Shown one piece after another: positions 17,269-26,018 of a DNA stretch of 64,000 nt. This DNA is from Amarobacter sp035326025 (GTDB lineage: Bacteria > Chloroflexota > Dehalococcoidia > Tepidiformales > Tepidiformaceae), in assembly GCA_035326025.1 (NCBI GenBank), contig DAOKYT010000001.1, forward strand, positions 53,953-117,952. The letters are read 5' to 3'. Every line of letters starts with the position of its first letter. Position 1 is the stretch's first letter. The position numbers were made by a program, and so were the translations under genes. The notes under the pieces were generated by a model. It did not search any database, was not told where the DNA came from, and saw nothing but the letters and a program-made list of their open reading frames with translations.

Positions 17269-17283
17269 CCCCATTTCTCCCCA
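17269..17283 (-). promoter_or_regulatory. pair of MraZ-like boxes in the moaB promoter region
   Basis: Read on the minus strand: TGGGG-AGAAA-TGGGG, that is two TGGGN units 10 bp apart, the spacing known for MraZ operators. They lie 11-25 bp upstream of the moaB -10 element. A third unit at the next position is imperfect (GGGGA). Confidence 0.45.
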
Positions 17284-17345
17284 CTTCTTCCCCGGGGCCT
17301 CCTGGGGAGTTCCCGCGACTTTCATAACGCGGTCAAGAAAAGCCG

Positions 17346-17375
17346 TTGACAGGTGCTTCACCCTGCCCATAGTAT
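17346..17375 (+). promoter_or_regulatory. sigma-70 type promoter of the dcw operon
   Basis: TTGACA at 17346-17351, an 18-bp spacer and TAGTAT at 17370-17375. Transcription would begin at about 17382, exactly at the MraZ boxes. Confidence 0.75.
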
Positions 17376-17380
17376 GCGCG

Positions 17381-17405
17381 TGGGGTGAAATGGGGTGAAA
17401 TGGGG
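17381..17405 (+). promoter_or_regulatory. triple MraZ operator (MraZ boxes)
   Basis: TGGGGTGAAA is repeated twice and followed by TGGGG: three TGGGN units at an exact 10-bp period, the arrangement known to bind MraZ rings in other bacteria. Placed at the transcription start, it predicts self-repression of the operon by its first gene product. Confidence 0.85.
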
Positions 17406-17467
17406 CAGAAGCCCTTACAATCCCACGCAAGAGGCCACCTGGCCCACACCCCGGAAGGGTTCGGGGG

Positions 17468-17902
17468 ATGCAGCCGCCATTCGTAGGCACCTTCGACTAC
17501 GTGCTCGACGACCGGAACCGGGTACCGATCCCGCCGGCCTATCGCAGCGCGTTCGACGGAGGCGGGTACATCGCCACCGGGACCGACCCCTGTCTCGTCA
17601 TCCACACCCCGGAGTCGTTCGCGCGGGCATCGGAGATCATCGAGTCGCTGCCCGAGGAGACGAAGGAAGGCGAAGATGCGAGGCGCGACTTCTACGGCAA
17701 GGTCTGGCTCCTCCAGAAGGATGCCCAGGGCCGAGTCACCATCCGCGAGGACCTGGCGAAGTTCGCCGGCCTCACCAGGGACGTGAAGGTGGTTGGCGTT
17801 GGCCGCCGGCTCGAAATCTGGGATAGCGCCACCTTCGACGCACGCGAGGAAGCGCGGCAGCAAGCCCGCATCTCCGCCGTACAGAAGACGCAGGAGGGGT
17901 AA
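17468..17902 (+). CDS. mraZ: MraZ transcriptional regulator
   Basis: A 144-residue protein with two SpoVT/AbrB-like swapped-hairpin domains. The first starts FVGTFDYVLDDRNRVPIPPAYR, and the second has LLQKDAQGRVTIREDLAKFAG. MraZ forms ring oligomers that bind TGGGN repeats and repress the dcw operon. First gene of the cluster; its stop is one base before the GTG proposed for rsmH. Confidence 0.95.
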   Translation: MQPPFVGTFDYVLDDRNRVPIPPAYRSAFDGGGYIATGTDPCLVIHTPESFARASEIIESLPEETKEGEDARRDFYGKVWLLQKDAQGRVTIREDLAKFAGLTRDVKVVGVGRRLEIWDSATFDAREEARQQARISAVQKTQEG

Positions 17903-17903
17903 C

Positions 17904-18866
17904 GTGGTTGTTATGACAGCACCGGCACCGGTCCACGTCCCCGTCCTCCTCCGTGAATCGATCGAGCTCCTCGATGTTCGCGCGGGTGGCGTCTACATCG
18001 ATTGCACCACCGGGCTCGGCGGGCACAGTGAGGCCATCGCCAGCGCCATGGGCGAATCCGGCCGGCTCCTCTGCCTCGACCAGGACCGCGAAGCGCTGGA
18101 GTTCGCGCGCACGAGACTGACACCGTTTGGGAGGCGGGTCAGCTTCGTCCACGCGAACTTCCGTGAAATCGCGGATATCGCGGCACGGGAGGGCTTCCAG
18201 GAAGTCGATGGCATCCTCATGGACCTCGGTGTCTCCTCATTCCAGATGGGCACGGCCGGGCGCGGCTTCGCGTTCGCCCTCGAAGGCCCCCTGGATATGC
18301 GCATGGACCCGTCGTCCGGTGGCATTACCGCCGCCGACATCGTCAACACCTGGGACGAATCGTCGCTCGCAGACCTCATCTTTGAGTACGGTGAGGAGCG
18401 GCAGTCGCGCCGGATCGCCAGGGCGATCGTGCGCAACCGCCCGCTGCGGACGACCTGGGATCTGGCCAGATCTGTCGAGCAGGCTGTGGGGGGCGCCAGG
18501 AGGCACACCCTGATTCACCCCGCCACCAAAGTCTTCCAGGCGCTCCGGATCCGCGTGAATGGTGAACTCGACAGCCTTCGCGCGGCTCTCCCGCTCGCCC
18601 ACAGCCTGCTCGGCTCTGGAAACTCGCACGGCGGACGCCTCGCCGTCATCAGTTTCCATTCGCTCGAAGATCGCATCGTGAAACAGTACTTCCGCCGGGA
18701 GTCCACGGGCTGCGTCTGTCCCCCGCGACTCCCGGTCTGCCGGTGCGGCCACGTTGCCACCCTGCGCGAACTCACGCGCCGCGGCATTCGCCCGGGCGAG
18801 GCCGAAGTGGCCGCCAACCCGCGCGCGCGCAGCGCGGTGCTTCGCGCCGCTGAACGGATTTGCTGA
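17904..18866 (+). CDS. rsmH: 16S rRNA (cytosine(1402)-N4)-methyltransferase
   Basis: SAM-dependent methyltransferase (about 320 residues) acting on C1402 of 16S rRNA. Motifs: HVPVLLRESIELL, the SAM loop DCTTGLGGHS, DLGVSSFQMGTAGRGFAF, and the late ISFHSLEDRIVKQYF. AGGAGG at 17892-17897 is 6 nt from GTG 17904 and 15 nt from ATG 17913, so GTG 17904 is preferred, although the ATG is possible. Standard second gene of dcw clusters. Confidence 0.93.
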   Translation: MVVMTAPAPVHVPVLLRESIELLDVRAGGVYIDCTTGLGGHSEAIASAMGESGRLLCLDQDREALEFARTRLTPFGRRVSFVHANFREIADIAAREGFQEVDGILMDLGVSSFQMGTAGRGFAFALEGPLDMRMDPSSGGITAADIVNTWDESSLADLIFEYGEERQSRRIARAIVRNRPLRTTWDLARSVEQAVGGARRHTLIHPATKVFQALRIRVNGELDSLRAALPLAHSLLGSGNSHGGRLAVISFHSLEDRIVKQYFRRESTGCVCPPRLPVCRCGHVATLRELTRRGIRPGEAEVAANPRARSAVLRAAERIC

Positions 18867-18867
18867 A

Positions 18868-19299
18868 ATGGCAGCAATTCATCATCCACTCGGAAGGGCC
18901 GGGCGGGGATTGCCCCTGCGCAACCCGGTCGGCCGCCCGAACTGGACCGTGGCCGGCGCCATCGCCCTGGTTGGCCTCTGTGCCATGCTCCCGGTCATCC
19001 AGAACAGCGCGGCGACAAGCCGGGGCTTCGATATCCAGGAGATCCGGCAACGCGAGGCCCGCCTCAACGGCGAAATCTCGCTGCTCGAAAGCGATGTCGC
19101 GCGGCTCACCTCGCTCACTCGCATCGAGCGGCGCGCCCAGGACATCGGGATGGTCCCCGCGGCCAATCCCATCTTTGTCACCGTGAACGAGCCCGGCCCC
19201 GCGCCGGCGAAGCTTCCCGCGGAGTATCTCCCCCGGCGCTCCCCCGAACAGGACGCGCCCGCTCCATGGTGGAAGCCGCTCGTGAGCTGGCTACCCTGA
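18868..19299 (+). CDS. ftsL: FtsL-like cell division protein
   Basis: A 143-residue bitopic protein. A basic cytoplasmic tail is followed by a membrane helix at about 27-45 and a short coiled coil at about 56-80 (EIRQREARLNGEISLLESDV), the plan of FtsL/DivIC. Sequence is poorly conserved in this family, so the call leans on position between rsmH and ftsI. A proline-rich C-terminal tail (about 100-143) is unusual. The ATG is immediately after the rsmH stop. Confidence 0.78.
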   Translation: MAAIHHPLGRAGRGLPLRNPVGRPNWTVAGAIALVGLCAMLPVIQNSAATSRGFDIQEIRQREARLNGEISLLESDVARLTSLTRIERRAQDIGMVPAANPIFVTVNEPGPAPAKLPAEYLPRRSPEQDAPAPWWKPLVSWLP

Positions 19300-19353
19300 C
19301 CCGGTAGCCCCAGTGTGCCCGCCCTTCGGGGCCGGGTTGGAGGCGCGTTTCGG

Positions 19354-21096
19354 ATGTCGCACCCCAGGGCGCGGCCTACCCGCCGTGTATGGCTGCCGGC
19401 ATTCTTCTTCGGGGCATTCGCCCTCGTTATTTGCGCGCGCCTTCTCCAGCTCCAGGTCATCGAACACGATTCCTACGCGGCCCGCGCGAAGGCCGAGCTC
19501 TCTGGCAGTCAAACCATCTTCGCCCGCCGCGGTGCCATCCTCGACCGCAACGGGGCGCTCCTCGCCACCAGCGTCGAAACCTGGGACATCTACGTGAACT
19601 CGCGGTCGTGGCGGGATGCGGGCGCCGCCGCCGCTGCCTCCGCCGAGCTCGGCAAGTTGCTCAAGATCGACCCCGCCCGGCTCCGCGCGCTGGTCGGTGG
19701 CTCCGAGCTGGTCGATGTGCCCGTTCGAAAGGATGTCGACTACGAAACCGGGCTGGAAATCATCGGTAAGGGCCTCGCCGGCGTCATCGCGCTCCCCAAC
19801 ACCGGCCGGGTGAATCCCGAGGGCGATGTTGCCGCCTCGGTGCTCGGCTTCATCGGCACCGACAACACGGGCCTCGCCGGCATCGAAGCGGCATACAACG
19901 ACGTGCTCCAGGGCAAACCCGGCAAGGCCATCTACGAACGCGACACCAGCGGCGAGCCCATCCCGTACGGCCGCTACGTGGCCACCGAGCCACGGCCGGG
20001 CGAGGACATCGTCCTCACCATCGACCGCTACCTCCAGCAGATGGCCGAGGAACGCCTGGAGGCTGCCATCAAGGAACACCGCGCCATCGGCGGCTCGATC
20101 ATCATGATGGACCCTGCCACCGGCGAAATCCTCGCCCTCGCCACCTCTCCGGGGCTCAAGTACAGCAGCCTCAACCTCGATGACCCGCAGGTTGTCGAGC
20201 TCCTGCGGAACCGGGCCGTTACCGATCTCTACGAGCCCGGTTCGGTGATGAAGATCATCACCGCCGCCGCCGCCATCGATGCCGGAGCGGTATCGCCAGA
20301 CACCACCTACTACGACAGCGGGATCGCGCTTATCTACGACGTCCCGATCAAGAACTGGGACGACAACGTCTACGGCGAACAGACCATGACCGGCGTGCTC
20401 CAAAACAGCATCAACACCGGCGCGATCTTCATGATGCAGGCCCTCGAGGCCAAGGAACCCGGCGCCTTCCAGCGCTATCTCGATGCCTTCGGATTCGGCA
20501 AGCCAACCGGCATCGACCTGCAGGGCGAGGCCACCGGCATCATCCGCCGGGAAACCGACAGCGACTTCTCCCCGGTCGACCTCGCCACCCAGTCGTTCGG
20601 CCAGTCGATCAGTGTCACCCCCATCCAGATGCTCACCGCCGTTGCCGCCGCCATCAACGGAGGCAATGTCATGCGCCCCCACCTGGCGAAGGCCTACATC
20701 GCGCAGGACGGCACCCGTCGCGAGGTTCGCCCCGAGGTGGTTGGGCGGGCCATCTCCGCCGAGACCAGCGCAACCGTCCGTGCGATGCTCAATAAGGTGG
20801 TCGAACCCGAACAGAACATTCACCCTGGCAATCCGAAGTTCTACACGGCCGGCGGCAAATCCGGCACCGCGAACGTCCCGGTCCCCAATGGCTACGACGA
20901 TACGCAGATCGCCTCGTTCGTCGGCTTCGCGCCCCTCGACGAGCCGGAGATCCTCGTGCTGGTCAAACTCGATGAGAACCAGGACGGGCTCACAGGCACT
21001 GCCGCCGCCGCGCCCGTGTTCGCCTCGCTCGCCGATGATGCGCTGCGCTATCTCAACATCCGCCCCGATAAGGGCGCCTATGTGAGCCAGCGATGA
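19354..21096 (+). CDS. ftsI: septal peptidoglycan transpeptidase (PBP2/FtsI family)
   Basis: Class B penicillin-binding protein, about 580 residues. One N-terminal membrane anchor (about 13-33), the RRGAILDRNGALLATS pedestal motif, then the transpeptidase domain with catalytic SVMK (about residue 297), the SxN motif S-I-N in NSINTGAIF, and KSGT (about residue 501). It cross-links septal peptidoglycan together with FtsW. Start: ATG 19354 with GGAGG 11 nt upstream; an in-frame GTG at 19315 is the alternative. No PASTA domains are seen at the C terminus. The end overlaps murF by 4 nt. Confidence 0.93.
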   Translation: MSHPRARPTRRVWLPAFFFGAFALVICARLLQLQVIEHDSYAARAKAELSGSQTIFARRGAILDRNGALLATSVETWDIYVNSRSWRDAGAAAAASAELGKLLKIDPARLRALVGGSELVDVPVRKDVDYETGLEIIGKGLAGVIALPNTGRVNPEGDVAASVLGFIGTDNTGLAGIEAAYNDVLQGKPGKAIYERDTSGEPIPYGRYVATEPRPGEDIVLTIDRYLQQMAEERLEAAIKEHRAIGGSIIMMDPATGEILALATSPGLKYSSLNLDDPQVVELLRNRAVTDLYEPGSVMKIITAAAAIDAGAVSPDTTYYDSGIALIYDVPIKNWDDNVYGEQTMTGVLQNSINTGAIFMMQALEAKEPGAFQRYLDAFGFGKPTGIDLQGEATGIIRRETDSDFSPVDLATQSFGQSISVTPIQMLTAVAAAINGGNVMRPHLAKAYIAQDGTRREVRPEVVGRAISAETSATVRAMLNKVVEPEQNIHPGNPKFYTAGGKSGTANVPVPNGYDDTQIASFVGFAPLDEPEILVLVKLDENQDGLTGTAAAAPVFASLADDALRYLNIRPDKGAYVSQR

Positions 21097-22469
21097 GCCA
21101 GCATCTCACCACCGCCATCGTCAGCGATGAGATGCGCCGCCGCGGCTACCGGGTCCTCCCCGGTCCCGAGGTCGAGGTCACTGGAGGCGCTGCCGATTCC
21201 CGCCTGGTCAGGCCAGGCGACCTCTTCTGTGCGTTCCCCGGCGAGGAGACCGACGGCAACCTCTTCGTCGCCGCTGCGTTCCGGGCCGGAGCGGTCGCCG
21301 CCATCTGCTCCCGCCCGCCCGAGGGCGACTGGCCGGGCAAGACCATCGTGATCGCTCCCGATACGACCCGCGCCGCGGGCGAGCTCGCCAACGCGTGGCG
21401 GCGGGCCTGCAATCCCCGCGTCGTGGGGATCACCGGCACGGTCGGCAAGACCACTGCCAAGGAGATGACCGCGGCCACGCTGGCCGACCGCTTCCCGGCG
21501 CACCGCAGTCCTGGCAACCTGAATTCCCGCGAAGGGCTCCCCCTCGCCCTGATGAGCCTCCGCCGCGACCACCGCGTGTCGGTGCTCGAGCTTGCCATGG
21601 ATAGCCCGGGCGAGATCGCTGACCTCTGTCGCATCGCCGAGCCCGAAGTGGGCGCCGTGCTGAACGTCGGCCTGACCCACGTTTCGAAACTCGGCAGCAT
21701 CGAGGCCATCCAGCGCGAGAAGCTCTCCCTCGCCAGGAACCTGCCGGCCGATGGCTGGGCGATCCTGAACGCCGACGACCCGCGCGTGCTCTCCGTGAAG
21801 CCCGAGCTCCGCTGCCACGTGCTCACCTTCGGTGAGCACGAGTCGGCGGACCTCCGCCGCGGGCCGGTTACCGAGAACGGCCTCCTCGGCACTTCCTTCG
21901 ACGTGACCTATGGTGAATCGACGGAGCGGGTAACCTCGCCGCTGCCGGGCGCCCACACGGTCCCGGCGGTCCTCACGGCCCTGGCCGCCGCTATCGTCCT
22001 GGGCCTGACGCTTCGCGGGGCGGCCTCAGCCGTGTACCACGCGAAGGTGGAGGGCCGCGCACGGGTGCTCAAGAGTGCCGCCGGCGCCACGATCATCGAC
22101 GACCGCTACAACTCCAGCCCTGCCTCCCTGGCAGGCGCCTTGCTCATGTTGCGCGGATTCCAGGGCCGCCGCATCGCCTTCCTCGGGCGCATGGCCGAAC
22201 TCGGTGAACACGAGCTCGAGGAACACCGCAAGGCAGGGGCCCTCGCCGCCGCGTCCTGCGACGTGCTCTTCTGCGCGGGCGAAACCTGCCGCGCGCTGGC
22301 CGAGGCTGCCCGCGCCGCCGGCCATCCCGATGTCCGCTGGTTCCCCTCGCGTGACGAAGCCGCCGCCGAGGCGGCGGCGATCCTGCGCGATGGCGACACC
22401 ATCCTCGTGAAAGCATCCCGTGGCGAGGCCTTCGAGGCCGTCATCCCCGTGCTGGAGGCCGCCCGGTGA
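21093..22469 (+). CDS. murF: UDP-N-acetylmuramoyl-tripeptide--D-alanyl-D-alanine ligase
   Basis: Mur ligase of 458 residues: N-terminal UDP-binding domain, ATP loop GITGTVGKTTAKEM (about 112-125), GNLNSREGLPLALM and the C-terminal IIDDRYNSSPASLAGAL, all typical of MurF rather than MurE. The DNPR motif of meso-DAP-adding MurE is absent. It adds D-Ala-D-Ala to the UDP-MurNAc-tripeptide. It directly follows ftsI, where murE would normally sit. Both gene junctions overlap by ATGA/GTGA. Confidence 0.93.
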   Translation: MSQHLTTAIVSDEMRRRGYRVLPGPEVEVTGGAADSRLVRPGDLFCAFPGEETDGNLFVAAAFRAGAVAAICSRPPEGDWPGKTIVIAPDTTRAAGELANAWRRACNPRVVGITGTVGKTTAKEMTAATLADRFPAHRSPGNLNSREGLPLALMSLRRDHRVSVLELAMDSPGEIADLCRIAEPEVGAVLNVGLTHVSKLGSIEAIQREKLSLARNLPADGWAILNADDPRVLSVKPELRCHVLTFGEHESADLRRGPVTENGLLGTSFDVTYGESTERVTSPLPGAHTVPAVLTALAAAIVLGLTLRGAASAVYHAKVEGRARVLKSAAGATIIDDRYNSSPASLAGALLMLRGFQGRRIAFLGRMAELGEHELEEHRKAGALAAASCDVLFCAGETCRALAEAARAAGHPDVRWFPSRDEAAAEAAAILRDGDTILVKASRGEAFEAVIPVLEAAR

Positions 22470-23431
22470 TCCACGCCCTCTTCTCCGGGGTCGCCACCTT
22501 CTTCCTCGCGCTCGCGCTGGGCGAGCCCATCGTCCGCTACCTGCGCCGCAAGAAAATCGGTAAGCAGGTCAGCGAGCACCTGCCCGAACACCAGAAGAAG
22601 GCCGGCACCCCCACCTTCGGCGGATTCATGATCTGGCTTCCGACGTTCATCGTGACCGCCGTCGCCGTCGATTGGTGGAATCACAGGTCGATCCTCCTGC
22701 CGCTCGGGATGATCGGCATCACGATGGCCGCTGGCTTCGTCGATGACCTGGGGACCCTCCAGTACCGCTCCCAGAGGGGCCTCTCCTGGCGCTTCAAGAT
22801 CGCGTTCACCTCGCTCTTCGCGCTCGCCGCGGCAATCGTGCTCTACCACTACATCGAGGTCGAGTCGATCAACATCCCCTACGTGGGGAGCTACGCGCTG
22901 GGCGTGTTCTACATCCCGCTGGCCGCGCTCATCGTCGTCGCCACCACCAGCGCCGTCGCCGTGAGCGATGGCCTGGACGGCCTCGTGGGCGGCACCACGC
23001 TCATCGCGTTCATCGCCTACGGCATCATCGGCTTCATCCAGGGCCAGGAATTCGTCGCCACCTTCGCGTTCATCATCGCCGGGGCAAACCTTGGCTTCGT
23101 CTGGTACAACGCCCACCCCGCCCGCGTGTTCATGGGCGATACCGGCGCACTGGCCCTCGGCTCGTCGCTCGCCATCGTCGCCCTCATGACTGGCCAGTGG
23201 CTGCTCTTGCCCATCATCGGCGTGATCTTCGTGGTCGAGGCCGGGAGCAACATCCTCCAAATCGGCTACTACAAGCTCAGCGGCGGCAAGCGCATCTTCC
23301 GGCGCGCGCCATTCCACCACCACCTCGAGCTCATCGGCTGGGCCGAAACCCAGATCGTCACGCGCTTCTGGCTCATTTCCATCGTGGCAGCCATGGCCGG
23401 CGTCGCCCTTGCCCTGGAGGTGCCCGAGTAA
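22466..23431 (+). CDS. mraY: phospho-N-acetylmuramoyl-pentapeptide transferase
   Basis: A 321-residue, ten-helix membrane enzyme forming lipid I from UDP-MurNAc-pentapeptide and undecaprenyl phosphate. Motifs: KKAGTPTFGGFMIW, FVDDLGTLQYRSQRGLSWRFK (metal-binding Asp pair), SDGLDGLVGGTT, FMGDTGALALG and FRRAPFHHHLEL. The GTG start overlaps the murF stop, and the TAA shares a base with the murD ATG. Confidence 0.95.
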   Translation: MIHALFSGVATFFLALALGEPIVRYLRRKKIGKQVSEHLPEHQKKAGTPTFGGFMIWLPTFIVTAVAVDWWNHRSILLPLGMIGITMAAGFVDDLGTLQYRSQRGLSWRFKIAFTSLFALAAAIVLYHYIEVESINIPYVGSYALGVFYIPLAALIVVATTSAVAVSDGLDGLVGGTTLIAFIAYGIIGFIQGQEFVATFAFIIAGANLGFVWYNAHPARVFMGDTGALALGSSLAIVALMTGQWLLLPIIGVIFVVEAGSNILQIGYYKLSGGKRIFRRAPFHHHLELIGWAETQIVTRFWLISIVAAMAGVALALEVPE

Positions 23432-24837
23432 TGACGGCAACCAACGGTTCGCTCCTGGCAGCCCCCATGGATGTCCGCGGTAAGCGCGTGCTGGTGTACT
23501 CGCTCGGCATCGAAGGCCGTGACCTCGCGCGCTGGATGGTGGCTCACGGCGCTTCCGTCACGCTCAGCGATACCCGGACCGATGCCGAGCTCGCCGCCGC
23601 CGGGGCGACCGCGCCCGGCGGCATCGAGCGCCTCGTGACTGGCCAGCCGCTGCTCGACCCCGCCGGCTACGACCTGGTGGCGGTCTCCCAGTCAGTTCTT
23701 CGCTACAACCCCGCACTCGCCCGCGCGCGCGAACTCGGCGTGCCGGTGACTTCCCAAATGCGGCTCTTCCTGCAGCTCTGCCCCGGCCGTGTTATCGGCA
23801 TCACCGGGTCGAGCGGGAAATCCACCACTACGGCGCTCGTTGGCGCAATTGCCGCTGAATCCGGCCAGCCCTTCATCGTTGGCGGAAACATCGGCGAGGC
23901 GCTCCTCGGGCGCCTGGACGAGATCACGTCCGGCACCAACGTCATCCTCGAGATCAGCCACACCCAGCTCCAGTACACCGATCGGTCCCCGGCCATCGCC
24001 GCCGTCACCAATGTCACCCCCAATCACCTCGACCAGTTCAGTTGGGACGAATACGTGGGCCTGAAGCGCAACATCATCGCGCACCAGGGCCGAGAGGATG
24101 TCGCCGTGCTCAATGCCGATGATCACACCAGCCGCGCTCTCATGGCGTCGGTTCGCGGCCGGCTCGTGCGTACTTCCATCACCGCGGAGGTCGACGGAGA
24201 CGGGGCATGGCTCGACCACGCCGAAGTGGTGATACGGCACGGGGGCCGGGCATCAGCCGTGCTGCCGGAGGGCGATATCCGGCTGCGCGGAAGGCACAAC
24301 CTCGCCAACGCCGTGATGGCCTGTGCCATCGCCGCCGAGGCTGGCTTCCCCATCGAGGCCATGCGCCGCGGAGTCCGCGGTTTCCGGGGAGTCCCCCATC
24401 GCCTGGAGGTCGTCGGCCGGGCCGCGGGCGCCACCTGGGTGAACGATTCCATCGCCACCAGCCCCGAACGCGCCATCGCGGGCCTTCGCGCCTTCACCGA
24501 GCCGGTTGTCCTCCTCCTTGGTGGCCGTGAAAAGAACCTCCCGCTCGACCAGCTGCGGGAGCTGGCCCGCGAACGGTGCCGCGCGATCGTCTGTTTCGGC
24601 GAGGCAGGCCCGCTGTTCCACGGCGCGATGAAGAGCGCGGTGCCGGTGGCTCGCATCGTCCCCACACTCGAAGAGGCCGTCTCGGCGGCCCTCGGCCTGG
24701 TCCAGCCCGGCGACGTGGTGTTGCTCTCGCCCGCCGGCACCAGCTTCGATGCCTATCCGAACTTCGAGGCCCGAGGAGAGGCGTTCCGCCGTCTCGTCGC
24801 GGGCCTCCCCGGTTTCACCTGGGAGGTGTCGCCATAG
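23431..24837 (+). CDS. murD: UDP-N-acetylmuramoylalanine--D-glutamate ligase
   Basis: A 468-residue Mur ligase that adds D-Glu to UDP-MurNAc-Ala. N-terminal Rossmann-like domain with VLVYSLGIEGRDLARWM, ATP loop GITGSSGKSTTTALVG, VTNVTPNHLDQF, GVPHRLEVVGRAAGATWVND and the C-terminal LLLGGREKNLPLDQL. The ATG shares one base with the mraY stop (TAATG). Confidence 0.94.
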   Translation: MTATNGSLLAAPMDVRGKRVLVYSLGIEGRDLARWMVAHGASVTLSDTRTDAELAAAGATAPGGIERLVTGQPLLDPAGYDLVAVSQSVLRYNPALARARELGVPVTSQMRLFLQLCPGRVIGITGSSGKSTTTALVGAIAAESGQPFIVGGNIGEALLGRLDEITSGTNVILEISHTQLQYTDRSPAIAAVTNVTPNHLDQFSWDEYVGLKRNIIAHQGREDVAVLNADDHTSRALMASVRGRLVRTSITAEVDGDGAWLDHAEVVIRHGGRASAVLPEGDIRLRGRHNLANAVMACAIAAEAGFPIEAMRRGVRGFRGVPHRLEVVGRAAGATWVNDSIATSPERAIAGLRAFTEPVVLLLGGREKNLPLDQLRELARERCRAIVCFGEAGPLFHGAMKSAVPVARIVPTLEEAVSAALGLVQPGDVVLLSPAGTSFDAYPNFEARGEAFRRLVAGLPGFTWEVSP

Positions 24838-26018
24838 CCGCCGCGCAGGGAACCGGGAAGTGGACGCCGGGAAGGCCCGATTACGCCCTCCTCGCGCTGA
24901 CCACCATCCTCACGATCACCGGCATGGTCGCCGTCTATAGCTCGAGCTTCGTCATCGCGCTCGCGAAGTTCGGCGATCCGTACTACTTCGTGATCCGGCA
25001 AGCGATCTGGGGCGCCATGGGCGTCGTCCTCCTCATCGGCCTTGCCCGGACCGATTATCGGCGCCTGCGCCCGCTCGCGGTGCCGATCATGCTGGCCACC
25101 ATCGCCGCGCTCATGGCCGTGCTTGTGGTTGGCGTCGAGGGTGGTGGAGCCCGGCGCTGGCTCGGCGTCGGCGAGCTCACCGTGCAGCCAGCCGAGTTCG
25201 CCAAGCTCGCGGTCATCATCTACCTGGCGGCATGGCTGGCTTCCAGGGGCGAATCGGTCCGCTCGCTCGAACACGGGCTCGTCCCATTCGTCGTCATCAT
25301 CGGCGCCGTCAGTTTCCTCATCATGCTCCAGCCGAACCTCGGGACCACGGTGATCATTCTCGCCGTCACCGTCACGATGTTCTGGGTAGCCGGGGCGTCG
25401 CTCATACAGATGGTCGCCCTTGGCATCACCGGCCTCGGGACCATCGCGGCGCTCGCCACGGCCGCGGGCTACCGCGCCGACCGTCTCTCGGCGTTCTTCG
25501 ATGCCGAGACGGACCCGCTCGGCAACGGGTTCCAGACGCTGCAGTCCCTGATCGCCATCGGCAACGGCGGCATTCACGGGCTCGGGCTCGGCGCGAGCCG
25601 CGCCAAGTTCTTCTATATCCCCGAAAGCCACACCGACGGCGTGTTTGCCATCATCGGCGAGGAGATGGGGTTGCTCGCCACCCTCCCCATCGTCGTGCTC
25701 TACATGATCCTGATGGTCCGGGGGTTCCAGGTGGCGCGGCGCGCCCGCGACGAATTCGGCCAGCTCATCGCCACCGGCATCACCACCTGGATCACGGTGC
25801 AGGCCCTCCTGAACATCGGCGGCATCACCCGTGTCATCCCGCTCACCGGCGTACCGTTGCCCTTCCTGAGCTACGGGAGCAATGCGCTCGCGGCGGTGCT
25901 CCTGGCCATGGGTGTACTCATTAGCATCTCGCGCTACGGGAACGACCGCGGCGGCTACATGGACCAGCACCCCGTGCGCAAGCGCCGGATCATCCGGAAG
26001 AGGGAGCAGCCCGAATGA
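24834..26018 (+). CDS. ftsW: FtsW peptidoglycan glycosyltransferase (SEDS family)
   Basis: About 394 residues and ten membrane helices. SEDS motifs: MVAVYSSSFVIA in helix 1, the VQPAEFAKLAVI segment, ESHTDGVFAIIGEEMGLL (catalytic loop Asp) and VIPLTGVPLPFLSYGSNAL. It polymerises lipid II with FtsI. The start is uncertain: the first helix begins directly after the murD stop and no ATG, GTG or TTG lies in frame there. An ATA at 24834-24836 overlaps the murD TAG and is placed 7 nt after GGGAGG. A CTG at 24819 is in frame, and the first ATG (24925) would remove part of helix 1. Confidence 0.9.
   Translation: MAAAQGTGKWTPGRPDYALLALTTILTITGMVAVYSSSFVIALAKFGDPYYFVIRQAIWGAMGVVLLIGLARTDYRRLRPLAVPIMLATIAALMAVLVVGVEGGGARRWLGVGELTVQPAEFAKLAVIIYLAAWLASRGESVRSLEHGLVPFVVIIGAVSFLIMLQPNLGTTVIILAVTVTMFWVAGASLIQMVALGITGLGTIAALATAAGYRADRLSAFFDAETDPLGNGFQTLQSLIAIGNGGIHGLGLGASRAKFFYIPESHTDGVFAIIGEEMGLLATLPIVVLYMILMVRGFQVARRARDEFGQLIATGITTWITVQALLNIGGITRVIPLTGVPLPFLSYGSNALAAVLLAMGVLISISRYGNDRGGYMDQHPVRKRRIIRKREQPE

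Noticed and set aside
19291..20823. A 510-codon open frame antisense to ftsI
   Set aside because: Mirror of the codon bias of ftsI; no ribosome site or family.
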